Part shown: positions 23,763 through 34,520 of the stretch, piece after piece
Position numbering within the stretch: the stretch's first letter is position 1
Layout: the number at the start of each line of letters is the position of its first letter
NCBI GenBank assembly: GCA_032871835.1
Contig: CM065297.1
Location: forward strand, 71,659,253-71,723,252
Reading direction: 5' to 3'
Length of the DNA: 64,000 nucleotides
Source: Dipteronia dyeriana
Taxonomy: Eukaryota; Streptophyta; Magnoliopsida; Sapindales; Sapindaceae
Notes under the pieces: generated by a model
Told to the model about the DNA's origin: nothing
Databases searched by the model: none
Seen by the model: the letters and a program-made list of their open reading frames with translations, nothing else
Position numbers and translations under genes: made by a program

Positions 23763-24986
23763 TGAGTTTTTATATTGACCCCATAAGGGGAACTCAAGCA
23801 AATAGAGCTTTTGTATACTTGTTGCATGCAACAATTTGGAAATGTTTATGCTCCTTTATTAATTGCTTGAGTAGCTTGGTTGCACTTATATCATATTCGA
23901 TTATATTTTCTTCAATAAGTGTGAACTATGCTTTAATTACAATCCATGTCATATTTAGGTTCAAACATGTATTTTTAGACTAGGAGATCTACATATGAAG
24001 TACATGTTGAATGACCTATAGTTATCTCCATGACATGATGATTCTTATAATGACATGCTAATGAAAAATAATAAAGCATGATTTAATGATTGCAATTGTT
24101 GAATGAAAAACATTGTGTGAAAAAACTAGTGAGACTTAAATGTTTCATTAATGTCTCTCTTTCTTTATTAGTTGAACATGGCTACTATCATGCGGGTATC
24201 CTACCCGGAAAAATCAAATAGGGTGCAAATTCGCTCATGCCATGTTTCGCTTATAAAGTTGGATATAGTGCTATTAAAACTTGATATCTATAAAAACTCT
24301 ATATCCTTGTCTATCTCATGACTAATGGTGAAATTGGTTTGAATTCTATTGGAAACCTTTGTCATTTACTTTGCCAAATACCATTGTTTTTTGACTTAAA
24401 TGCAACATGTCTTGTATGCAAAGCATTCTTAATTCACACATTTTCTTCAAATAAATCTCCTTGTTTCCCTCATATTAATTGAGTTCCATAAATGTGGCTT
24501 ATATGATTATGCAAATATCTTGTATGCTCCTTTCTCTCTTTACCTTGAGTGACCCGGTTGGGGACTCCTCCTTTGCCTATATCATGACAAAAAGGGGGAG
24601 CAGACATACATATGGTTTAAGGGGGAACTTAACTTGGTAAGAGGGATAAGATGGAGTAGTACATGTTGGGAAGATTACATTTAAAGGGAGTAACCCTTTG
24701 AGGGGGAGCATTGCATTCACATACATTGCATGATGGTGTACTCATATTCTTAAATGCAAATGCTTTTGTTTTATATTCACTTGATCATCTCACATACACT
24801 TGGTTTGGAAAGTGTATTTGTTTTTTGTTTTTTGCGTAGGGTTGATAGATCTACAAGAGATTGAAGATTTGAAGTTTATTTTTATATATCTCTTTGTAAT
24901 GTAGATTACCTTTCCGGTGCTTTATTTTGTTTTGTGAGGATCAATGTGAGTGGTGGTTTTGTAACGAAATAGCCATATAGGGAGAT
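23763..24986 (+). other. Long Sirevirus 3' untranslated region with repeated polypurine motifs
   Basis: About 1.2 kb lies between the RNase H stop and the 3' LTR and has no env-like ORF or other domain. Polypurine blocks occur at 24589-24600 (AAAAAGGGGGAG), 24619-24627 (AAGGGGGAA), 24683-24690 (AAAGGGAG) and 24700-24708 (GAGGGGGAG). The tract next to the LTR is ATAGGGAGAT at 24977-24986. Multiplied polypurine tracts upstream of the 3' LTR are described for Sireviruses. Confidence 0.75.
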
Positions 24987-26516
24987 TGTAAAGTCCTCAT
25001 TTATTGATTGGCTTATTTCGTGAACAAACCACATATTGGGGTTTTATGTAAAGGTAGCTTAGGCTCTCAAGACCTCAAGAGAAGAAGCACCAAAGGTAAA
25101 ATTCTTGTGCTTACTTGATTTGAAGAGATAGTTGCACACACTCACAAATTAATACATAACTCTTATTTATATGTGTTGTGTGTTTTACTTGTGTGCATTT
25201 TTGTTTAAATGACTCTTCTTGATTTATTTTTATCTTGTGATTAAAGTACCATGTCATGTTAGACATTAGTATAGGATGCATCTTCATCACTCTAGTACTT
25301 GTTGAAAATTTGTGTTTGAGTGTTGAGAAAGTAGGCTGTTCACTGGTGGTGCGCTACTCGACTAGCGTAGCCTCACTAGCGCAACATTCAAGTGGATCAT
25401 CGCTTGTCTTGCGCCACTGAGATGCGCTACTTCACCCGCACAATATTGAAAAAGTGGGCAGTACACTGGTGGTGCGCTACTCGTTTTGCGCAGCCTCACC
25501 AGCGCAACATTCCAGTGGATCGTCGCTTGTCACTCGCCACTGAGCTGCGCCACTCCACTAGCGCCTATTGAAAATTTAGGTTGTGCGCTACTTGACTAGC
25601 GCACCTCACTAGCGCACATAGCGGGAGCTGGAACGTTTTTTTCAAAACGACTTCACTTTGGTTGAAACTCATATATATATATAACTCTTTGTATTCAGGT
25701 CGTGTAAGAGTTCAGAACATCATATCTTTTCCTTAGAACATTTTTTGAAAGGAAAAATCTTGTAATAACTCATCTTTAAACACTCAAAGCATTTCCTTGT
25801 GCGTAAAAACTTCATTTTGCATCATCTATGGTCATTTAGAGTGCATCAATGGATAGTTTTGCATCATCACATCTTGTTTGGTAAGTTTCTCACTATCTTT
25901 TTACAAGTTAAGTGTTTTTCTTGCTAAGCCATCTCTTTAATCATTTGTACGCTCTTAGAATATATTCTAGATACAAAATAGAGATTGTTGTGATGACATG
26001 ATTGAGTGTTGTATTGTGATAGCTTCGTGGGATTGTTTGATCTATGTTTAGCTAAGCTTTTTGAACATGTGATTTAGCTTTTAATATCTAGGATTGCATT
26101 AATTGTCATCTCATCATCCTAGATAAGCATATAAGGTTCCCTAGCCTTGTTTGTTCTTTGAATATCATCATATATTCACATAGGCCATTTTATCTCTTCA
26201 TAGAGAAGTAAGACTTGTGTTACTTCAGGGTTTAGGTAGCTTAAATCGCAAGCAAGATGGACTAGGTTCACTTATACCGGGATTAGGTAGTGGTGGTGGA
26301 TTATAGACTGAGATTAGGTTGTAATTCCTTTGCCATTAGTGGATTATAGATTCGAGTGTGACGCACTTAACAGCCCGTGGTTTTTCCTATTTGGAGGATA
26401 TCCACGTATATCTCAAGTGTCTTTATTATTTCCGCACTTATTACACTTGGAATATTATTGTAACTAGTTAAAGGTATTTTCGTAATCTTGACCATTAACG
26501 AAAATTGGGTAAAATT
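24987..26516 (+). repeat. Sirevirus 3' LTR, truncated by 60 bp
   Basis: It begins TGTAAAGTCCTCAT and matches the 5' LTR, including the GC-rich repeat and the TATA-like run near 25670, up to GGGTAAAATT at 26516. The last 60 bp present in the 5' LTR (5603-5662) are absent. The sequence then passes directly into the antisense ORF of element A. Confidence 0.9.
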
Positions 26517-26653
26517 TTACGATACTGAGCTGACCAGACTTGCTCGGGCTGCAGTTCGTACTTTGGAAAAAAGAAGCAGGATTTATCTTTTTAATGAGAA
26601 GAAGATGATAGATCTTGGCTTCTTTAGCCAGATTTCATGCTACCACAGGCGAT

Positions 26654-26735
26654 GTAAGTGATCTTTCTACCCTTTTTTTTAAATGTTGCTTTTTATATTC
26701 TGACTTGATTCTTTTTTTACCAATTTTTTTCTAAG
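26654..26735 (+). other. Intron 1 of the element A antisense ORF
   Basis: Donor GTAAGTGATC and acceptor TTTTTTTCTAAG bound an 82-bp T-rich segment. Removing it joins CGA-T to TG-TAT in phase 1, the same phase and the same Leu-Tyr-Asp junction as in element B (donor near 31031, acceptor TTCAG near 31107). Element C has a phase-1 intron in the corresponding place. Confidence 0.75.
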
Positions 26736-27327
26736 TGTATGACTCGGACATCATCTGCGACATTCAATCCTTCAGGCGAGCTAAAAAGAAGCTTCTTGTC
26801 AGAGCAAAGAAGGTATTGCCCCACCCGAGTCAGATGAGGACCCTGATGAGGCTGACGAGCAGATCCCTTAATATGTCCCCGAGGAAGTCATCCGACCGAT
26901 CGTATGGGAGTCTAGTGGTCCGAGTGGCCTGGCTGACCACACTCAGGAATTGCCTGAAGACGGAGAGAGGCAAAGTGATGGTCTTGGTGAGGGGCCTGGT
27001 GAATCGAGCTCCCCGGTTGTGGTTCCTACCGAGCGGATGGACGCTAGTGATGGAGGTAAAACTTCTGATGGTCGAGTAAATGCAGATTCTGACTTTTTTG
27101 AATCTTTTCGGGATGATGAACAGGAAGACCCCTCAGCTGATCTCGGCTTCCATCATTCTCGGGCTAAGAAACAGAAAACTATCGATTCTCCCGCTCGTCC
27201 TTATAAGGTTCCTCGAGTGGTTTCATTTATTGACTCTTGTGATAAAGACGCCGGGGCCGAGATTCCCTCGAGCGTTGATGTTGAAGCATCGGCGGGTGAG
27301 AAGACTTCTGACCCCAACATGGGCTCT

Positions 27328-27328
<1 letters not shown>

Positions 27329-27361
<33 letters not shown>
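27329..27361 (+). repeat. Homopolymer of 33 C
   Basis: An uninterrupted run of C lies inside the antisense ORF of element A and encodes polyproline. Runs this long are prone to length error in sequencing and assembly and to slippage in vivo, and the sense frame differs on its two sides. Confidence 0.9.
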
Positions 27362-27363
<2 letters not shown>

Positions 27364-27535
27364 GGTTGAAGATGTAAGGGCTGAATCTTCGGGAGGTCCT
27401 TCTTATCCTTCTCCCCAGAATATGCTTAGAGCGATGTCATCTGGTCGGGCTTTCATCGGGCATGATCACTGGAGCTATTTTAGGGATGTTTCTCTGACAA
27501 ACCGTCTTCAGAATATTTTCAACGGCTCATCTTAT

Positions 27536-27599
27536 GTAAGTTTAATTCCCCACTCTTATTTTGTCTTGCTTTCTAGATTTTTAATTTATATCCTTGTAG
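27536..27599 (+). other. Intron 2 of the element A antisense ORF
   Basis: Donor GTAAGTTTAATT and acceptor TATCCTTGTAG bound 64 bp. Splicing joins NGSSY to MVAEFAELVQ in phase 0. Element C has a comparable intron (56203-56272) before its coiled-coil part, also phase 0 and ending TTTGTAG. Confidence 0.7.
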
Positions 27600-28492
27600 A
27601 TGGTGGCCGAATTTGCTGAGTTGGTTCAGACGCAGCAACATCAAGCTGATTGAATAAGGTGTCTTCAAGCTCAACTGAAAGAGAGTGAGGATAGCCGTGC
27701 TCGGGTTGAATCGGCTTATCAAAAGGAGGTGGGCTCTGCCTAAGTGTTTGCCGACCATTGTTTGGAAAAGCAAGTTGAGGCCAAGGAAAGAGCTTCTTTA
27801 GTAGAGGAGAAGGCTGTGTCACTTCAAAATTTATTGTCTTCTGCCCAGAAATCGATGCTCAAAGCTGAACAGAAAGCGGAACAGTCCAAGTCGGCATATC
27901 AACAGAAGATTGAAGACTTGGAACGCCAAGATTTGACGGTCGAGTCCTTATCCAAGGAGGCTAGGCTGGAACTTGAAGTCCAGGGGGTTGATCGTTTTAA
28001 AAGATCCCCTGCTTATGATGCCCTTATCCTTCGGGAATTTCAGCGAGGGCTAGTTTCAGCTGGTGAATTTTTTAAGGTCAAGAATCGGGCAACTGAAAAA
28101 GCCCGAACCAACTGGGAGCTGTCGATCAAGAACCACGTGGATCGGTCCCTAGAATCTCTTCGGACTCAGATGAAAGAGTGGAGAGCTTATTGCCACAGTC
28201 GAGGTAAAGTGCCCCATCCCAAGCATTTGGAGTTCCCATCAGAGCACTCTCTCTCGACTTTTTATGCTAGTCAAGAGTCGGGCGTAGAGGGTTTGGTGCC
28301 TGATGTCGACCCGATCCCTAGAGAAGATTACAGCGAATGGATGGGTGATTCTGTCGATATAATTACTTGGCCTTCAAATGAAAGTCTCCTCCGCGAGTAC
28401 GAAATGGTGCCTGACCCGAGCATCGACAAGGGTTCCAAATCCTTCTCCTAGCTTTCTAGCCTCTCATCCCTTTTCAGGATTATATCATGTAA

Positions 28493-29960
28493 GTGTTTAT
28501 CCCGAATGAGGGTCTCTATATAATCTCTGAGCTGGTAACACTTGGAAGTCTCATGACCGGTTTCATTATGGAATCTATAATATTTTGTTGTATTTTGCCG
28601 AGCAAACTGAGATTGTCGGTGCGGCTCTCTTACCGGATTCTTTTCCTCCAGTATGGCCAGGATTTCTTCCAGCTTTTTTCGGATAGGGGTGTAGTTTACG
28701 TATTTCCCTCAAAATTTCCTCGTGGTCTGGTCAGCATTACGCCCGTTTTCCCCGTCCTTGCTTTTTTCTTTGCTATTTCTTTTTTGTTTTCCTTTTCGGT
28801 TCTGTACCTTGGACTCAGCATCCTTCTGTTCGGGTTTTCCTCCATTCATGTAGCATCCTCCCATGGCTAACTCTTCTTCTTCGGCTAGTGCATATCCTCC
28901 CGTCATGTCCATCATATCTGCATATCTGGTTAGACGGGCCCTTCTTAAGTCAAAAGATAGCCGTCCATTATGTAAATTATTGATGAATGCCGCAATTATC
29001 GCTTCGTCGTTTGCACTGCCGATTTCTGATACCGCCTGGCCGAATCTTCCCAGGTATTTTTTTTAGCGACTCATCTTTCCCTTGTTTCAACTAAGAAAGG
29101 TAAGCTACAGATTTTTTCCTGTGAACGTTGCCCAGAAATTGTCTTGAGAAACTCCAGCTTAATTCACCAAAACTTCTGATACTTGCTGGGGGCAATCTTC
29201 TGAACCATCTTGAGCCTGTGTCTCCAAGAGTCTGTGGGAGACTTAATAAGGGGTCGTTGTGGGCATACTAAGCCATAACACTTTTTTACTGTCTGACTTG
29301 TTCTTTAGGATCTGTATCCTTCTTGAACTGCTCCACGTGCGGCATCTTGAATCTTTTTGAGAATGAAGTCCGCAGGATGTCCCTAATGAATGGACTGTCA
29401 GAATCTTCGTCGGATAAGTCGTTGTATCCATAACATCTAACCAGTCCGTCCATTTGATGCCTATTGTTTTCAACTTCTCGAGTCAGGCTTTGAATTACGA
29501 TATCTCTATCTCCCACCGGATCTCCATGATGTTAAACCGCCGAGTGACTGCCATTCTTTTTTCTAGCTCTTCGCTTTGCTGTCGAGTCTCACGGGTTGAT
29601 CCTTACAGGCGTATGGTTTCGTGATGGCGCTTACGAGATGTCGATCACTATTTTATGATGACGACTGATCCCTGTGTCGGTCATGCTTGCGGTGTCTGGC
29701 ATGGGCTATCTGATCATGGCTCTACCTCTGGCGTGGTTGCTCCTCTTCGGGTGTTTCAAGTTCAACCTGATTAATTGGAATAGAGTTCCTTCCGGCTTCC
29801 GATGCATCTAGTTCTGGCCCAACTATAACCGAGTGAAGCCTTGTAGGTGAGAGGTTAGAAGGTTGTGCTTCTTCTGCAATTAGTAGATCAACTCCTTCCT
29901 TTGCCGCGTCTGCCACCAGCTATTGCAGCGCCTCACGGAAGCATCTTGTTAGGTCTTCGC
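28493..29960 (-). pseudogene. Gag of Tat-like element A
   Basis: On the minus strand an N-terminal segment (DAAKEGVDLLIAEEAQPSN, near 29916) is followed, after breaks, by a core with SDSPFIRDILRTSFSKRFKMP (near 29400) and by the retrotransposon-gag segment GSRWFRRLPPASI near 29200. Then come LRRARLTRYADMMD near 28930, a basic Lys-rich stretch, and a zinc-finger-like C terminus, YRFHNETGHETSKCYQLRDY (about 28590-28520), in the style of Tat/Ogre-type gag proteins. Several stops and frameshifts interrupt it. Gag packages element RNA in cytoplasmic particles. No protease follows; the opposite-strand ORF begins within 45 bp of the gag end. Confidence 0.78.
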
Positions 29961-30127
29961 TGGTCAGAGGGATTTGTAGGATCCCTGCCAAGGATGTTGG
30001 TTGGTTCTCTATGGTTACGGCGAGATCTCATGAACTACTGTCAATATGGACATTATCTAAAGATTTTTAGATATCCTCAGGACTGTTTTTGCTTCTTGCC
30101 ATTACCTTTTATCGAATCAGAGGTTCA

Positions 30128-30147
30128 CCCCTCTTTCTAGCGCCAAT
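30128..30147 (-). promoter_or_regulatory. Primer-binding site of element A
   Basis: Directly after the LTR end GTCAACA, the minus strand reads ATTGGCGCTAGAAAGAGGGG, the TTGGCGC-type primer site common in plant Gypsy elements. It fixes the element's orientation as minus. Confidence 0.75.
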
Positions 30148-30900
30148 TGTTGACGTCAATTTCTGGATGCGTGAGAAAAGTCAACAAGATTGGATTTTAG
30201 CTGTGATTTCAAAGAGAAAGAGAAAAATAAAGTAATTGGACACAAGTTTTACATGGTAAAACTCCGATGACCGGATAAACGTCCACGGGTGGTTGAATAA
30301 ACAACCGAGCCAAAATCCACTATTGAAAAAGATTTACAACTCTCGATCTCTCTTTTTTTCTCTCTGTATTTGCTATATATATTTATGATAAGATTATATG
30401 TATATTTATATGTGAATAGAACCCTAATTTTTTTTGTACAAGTAATGAAAGATCTTTGTCTTTAATTATGATTGGTTACTTATTCGAAGTAGTCTGTCTT
30501 CTTTCCTATCTCGGAGACTTGTATAGAGATCGAATAGGACTTTAGTGATATAGTCTGGTTAGGACTTTCCTTACAAATACGTAGTCTTTTTTGAAGAAAT
30601 AAAATTGTTGCCTGATTTGACACTTTTTCTGTTTGGTATTCTATTCATCTTGGAATTCTTTTTTGACGCGGATATCTTTACGTATTTTAACATGATTCTT
30701 GGTTCGTGTGCGAGTTGGGCTTCTTTATTCGGGTTTCTTCATGTTTGTCCCGAGTAGAACATGATGTTATCTGGTCCCGAATGACGTCATCTGATCCCGA
30801 GTAGGACATGATGTCAGCTAACCCCGAGCGACGTTAACTGATCCCGAGTAGAATATGACTTCAGTTGATCCCGAGTAGGTTTCGTTCAATACTTAATTTT
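30148..30900 (-). repeat. 5' LTR of element A (right border uncertain)
   Basis: On the plus strand it starts TGTTGACGTCAATT, the reverse complement of an LTR 3' end. It carries the GTTTTACATGGTAAAAC and CGTCCACGGGTGG blocks shared with 3730-4056. A 47-bp tandem repeat lies near 30748-30880. The right border lies somewhere between about 30880 and 30970, where sequence related to the antisense ORF of another element begins. Confidence 0.65.
30748..30880. repeat. 47-bp composite tandem repeat in LTR A
   Basis: CCCGA motifs recur at 30748, 30775, 30795, 30822, 30842 and 30869, alternating at 27 and 20 bp. The 27-bp half reads TCCCGAGTAGAACATGATG or similar and the 20-bp half holds GACGTCATCTG or a variant. 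Confidence 0.75.
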
Positions 30901-30969
30901 ACATTTACTCGGTTCTCTTCTTTGATGACATCTTGCGGGATATTTTCTGAATGCCTATTTTGATGTCCA

Positions 30970-31523
30970 CCTAGCAATTTTATCTTCTTTGTCAATGACG
31001 TATACATCTGATAAAATTTACATACGACAGTAGACGACGTAAGTAGAATTTTCTTGTTCTTATTTTTCTCATCATGTTCTATTTTCTAACTCGTTTGTAT
31101 TCAGTGTATGATGTAGACATCGTCTGCGATGTCCAGGCTCGCCAGGTGAAATCGATTGTTCAAATGAGTCATAAAGAAGCTTCTTGCCAGAGTATAGAAG
31201 GAATTGCTTCACCTGATGATGTGTCAGATGAAGATTACAGTAAAGTTAATGAGCAATTTGCTGATTATATTCCTGAAGAGGTCATTCAACCTACCGTAGA
31301 AGAGTTAGGTGGTCCGAGTGACCATATTGGAGTTGATAATCCTCAGAAGGTGTCTGGAGATGAAGACGGTCAAAGAGGGCACCCTAGTGCAAAGTCTGAT
31401 AAGCTATGTTCCCTGGTCGATGAAATGTCTGCTGAGCAGTTTGTTGTTGGGGATGAAGGAAGAGTCAGAGTACCCCCTGATGAGCATATTAACCTTCATC
31501 CTGATCTTTTAGGATCCTTTTAA
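30970..31523 (+). pseudogene. Antisense ORF fragment of element B
   Basis: An intron at about 31031-31107 (GTAAGTAG…TTCAG) joins RR to LYDVDIVCDVQ, matching LYDSDIICDIQ of element A in sequence and phase. The frame then stays open through an acidic region parallel to that of A (EGIASPDDVSDED, YIPEEVIQPTVEELGGPSDH) and ends in …LHPDLLGSF with TAA at 31521-31523. It lacks the upstream domain and the coiled-coil part. The function is unknown. Confidence 0.65.
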
Positions 31524-32124
31524 GATATTACCGAAGATTAGTTCGCAAATATCTTGTCGTGATTCCATGAATCCATTCCCTCCTTATCAAGCGGGATTCG
31601 TCATTTGAATTTGAATTTAAATTGTTACTGGATTTGATGATATCGTTGACGGAGATAAGTTTGTTCCCTTTTTGGAATCAAACTCTTGACTTGCATGTAA
31701 ATATTACGTGGAGATGATCATGTGTGCATTCGTGTCATGATTCTTCTAGAGGTTACTGGACCATGCTTCGGTCCCAGATGGATCTATGCTTCGGTTCTAT
31801 TCTCGGGAGCTTGGAAAGGACGTCCCAGTAGGCATTCTAGGGAGGTAACACGGATCTGATTCGTTTAGAGACCCCCTTCCTCCTCGAATCGCGGAGGGGA
31901 CAACGGACTTCTTGAGAGGTTGGTTGGCTTCTAGTTCAGGCTACGAATTAAGTTTGACATCTGAAAGTCTTAACCCGGAAGGGGCTTACTTTGCTTATCG
32001 GGCTTCTTTCGAATGTTTCTTAAGCTCAGCGACCCCCCCCTGGCTTTCACGGGATGATTGAGGAGCTCGACCCCAGGAACTGAGGTTCCAAGATAGATGG
32101 CCTCGAGAAAACCGGGTTCCAGTG

Positions 32125-32310
32125 TTTGTGTGTGGGTTCGTCCTGGTCGCGCCTAGCTTGCTTCCCGATAGTTTTAAATCCGGACCGAACTTCCCTGCTC
32201 CTGTGGGGTAGCTTTATAGTCTACCCGAGTCTCATGAACATCAATTATAGACTTTGACTTGGGAAGGGAAAATAAAAAATTTCTCTTTTGACCAAATTTT
32301 ACTATTAACA
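32125..32310 (-). repeat. LTR end of element B
   Basis: The segment is collinear with 54126-54290 and 61979-62143, the terminal part of the element C LTRs, and ends in the same CTATTAACA. The rest of the LTR is too diverged for me to set its other border. Confidence 0.6.
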
Positions 32311-33045
32311 TTTGGTAAGCCCAAATTGCCCACAACTGATCAACTATTAGGAGTTAACAGATCTAAACCGGTAAAGAATGTTAAAGAATGTTTATACAAC
32401 ATGTATAATGACCAAAACAGCCATATCACTATATCAGTACAATTTTGTTAAACCTCAAGGGTTGTTTGTACAATTACCCCTTATAGGTAAAGATAATTTA
32501 ATAATAAAAAAGTTCAATGGAATCCATGGGTATAACGAGAATTTTTCTAGGTGGCAAAGATCCCTAACTTTTAATAAACGTAGTAAGCACAAATCAGGAA
32601 TTGAATTGCCATTTATAAAAAAATCTCATTTAGCAAATCAGAAATCCAGCTACCCCTTCAAAAAAAAAAAAATTATGCCACAACTTACAAGTGTGAATAA
32701 ATTATGTTTTAAATGTTTAGCTATCCACAAATTATGTTTTGGCAAGCAAGAACTCAATTGTGCTTACTTTTGCCAACAACATGCATGTGTACATGTAAAA
32801 GGTAGGAAAACAACATTGAAAATATAAGGCATCCATCGTAAAGTTACCCAAACCTTTAAACACAAGTCGATAACATTCATCCAAAATTGCTTAAGATATA
32901 GAATGAAAAAGGATCACAATTCCTCTTTCTCTGAAAGTTTAAAGATAAGGAAAACAAAAGAAACTATGATATTGGTCATAGAAAACATCATATTCTGGTG
33001 TTGAAAACTAGATCATATCTGATAGGAACCCGAATCCAAATCTGC
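32311..33045. other. Non-coding DNA between element B and the RPL30 gene
   Basis: No gene is visible apart from short shadow frames. The part nearest the gene is presumably the RPL30 3' untranslated region and downstream sequence. No clear polyadenylation signal was picked out. Confidence 0.45.
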
Positions 33046-34248
<1,203 letters not shown>

Positions 34249-34520
34249 TTTTGGATGTTTGTTTGTTTTCCTGGAAAAATTAAGAGAGAGAAAATTAATA
34301 AATATACAGGAAACGAAATGGGTGTGCAGTGATTTTGCAAATAAGAGAAAAGACGAGATCAGTACAGTAATTTTTGGGTTGTTTTCGTTGAGAAGTGGTG
34401 GTTGTGGAAGGAGAAGAAGAAACCCTAGAAAAAGAGTGGCGGCAAGCGATTTTAGCTTACGTTTTCTAGGGGTTTTGTACTGATGAATCCGCAAATATAA
34501 AGCACGTGTTTATCACGTGT
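34249..34520 (-). promoter_or_regulatory. RPL30 5' leader and proximal promoter
   Basis: Upstream of the start codon on the minus strand lie a splice-acceptor-like TTTTTCCAG (34271-34279), suggesting a 5'-UTR intron whose donor I could not fix (GTAAGC at 34460-34455 is one candidate), a telo-box AAACCCTAG (34420-34428), a TATA-like TTTATATTT (about 34493-34501) and two palindromic CACGTG G-boxes at 34503-34508 and 34514-34519. Telo-boxes near the transcription start are typical of plant ribosomal protein genes, and G-boxes bind bZIP or bHLH factors. Activity is inferred from motifs only. Confidence 0.6.

Larger units (their letters stand above)
4057..26516 (+). mobile_element. Sirevirus-type Copia retrotransposon, interrupted twice and truncated
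   Basis: An LTR of 1606 bp at 4057-5662 and its partner from 24987 flank a Copia-order polyprotein: gag, protease, integrase, reverse transcriptase, RNase H. A primer-binding site TTGGTATCAGAG follows the 5' LTR. Traits known for Sireviruses are present: a long gag with two CCHC knuckles and a coiled-coil segment between them, and several polypurine motifs of AAGGGGGAG type in a long region after RNase H. Two foreign insertions (5818-16021 and 19917-22535) account for much of its length. The 3' LTR lacks its last 60 bp. The left flank CATAG is the candidate target duplication but cannot be tested because the right end is lost. The body carries several stops and frameshifts, so it is not functional. 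Confidence 0.85.
26517..28451 (+). pseudogene. Antisense ORF of element A, with two introns
   Basis: The ORF runs opposite to gag. It starts mid-gene at the truncation point (YDTELTRLARAAVRTLE…). A phase-1 intron at 26654-26735 (GTAAGT…CTAAG) joins HRR to LYDSDIICDIQ. An acidic Ser/Glu-rich region follows, with a TAA near 26869 and a frameshift. A run of 33 C at 27329-27361 encodes polyproline and appears to shift the frame again. A second intron at 27536-27599 (GTAAGT…TTGTAG) precedes a long coiled-coil-like C-terminal region that ends …DKGSKSFS with TAG at 28449-28451. Element C has the same architecture and a related start. The upstream half in C resembles the plant family called putative gypsy type transposon protein. 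The function is unknown, and stops show this copy is not intact. Confidence 0.72.
26517..30900 (-). mobile_element. Tat-like Ty3/Gypsy element A (minus strand, pol missing)
   Basis: Read on the minus strand, this segment has a 5' LTR from about 30900 down to 30148, a primer-binding site, a gag with a Tat-style CCHC region ending near 28493, and then directly an ORF on the opposite strand (26517-28451). No protease, reverse transcriptase, RNase H or integrase lies between gag and this ORF, so the copy is non-autonomous or internally deleted. The 3' LTR is missing next to the gag side but may be the fragment at 3730-4056, with the Sirevirus and a deletion between. The class assignment rests on gag style, primer site and the antisense ORF. 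Confidence 0.7.
30960..32310 (-). mobile_element. Remnant of a second Tat-like element (B)
   Basis: The left part is a piece of the same kind of antisense ORF as in element A (plus strand, about 30970-31523). The right end, about 32125-32310, matches the terminal part of the element C LTR: GTCGCGCCT…CTTG, CCGG…CTTCCCTGCT, GGGGTAGCTTTA, and the end TTTGACCAAATTTTACTATTAACA. No gag or pol is recognised between. I read it as a deleted relative of element C, in the same orientation, into whose antisense ORF element A appears to have inserted. Confidence 0.55.

Noticed and set aside
32378..32827. 149-codon plus-strand ORF
   Set aside because: No domain or splice support, AT-rich with a poly-Lys run from an A-tract; it lies between a retrotransposon remnant and the RPL30 3' side.
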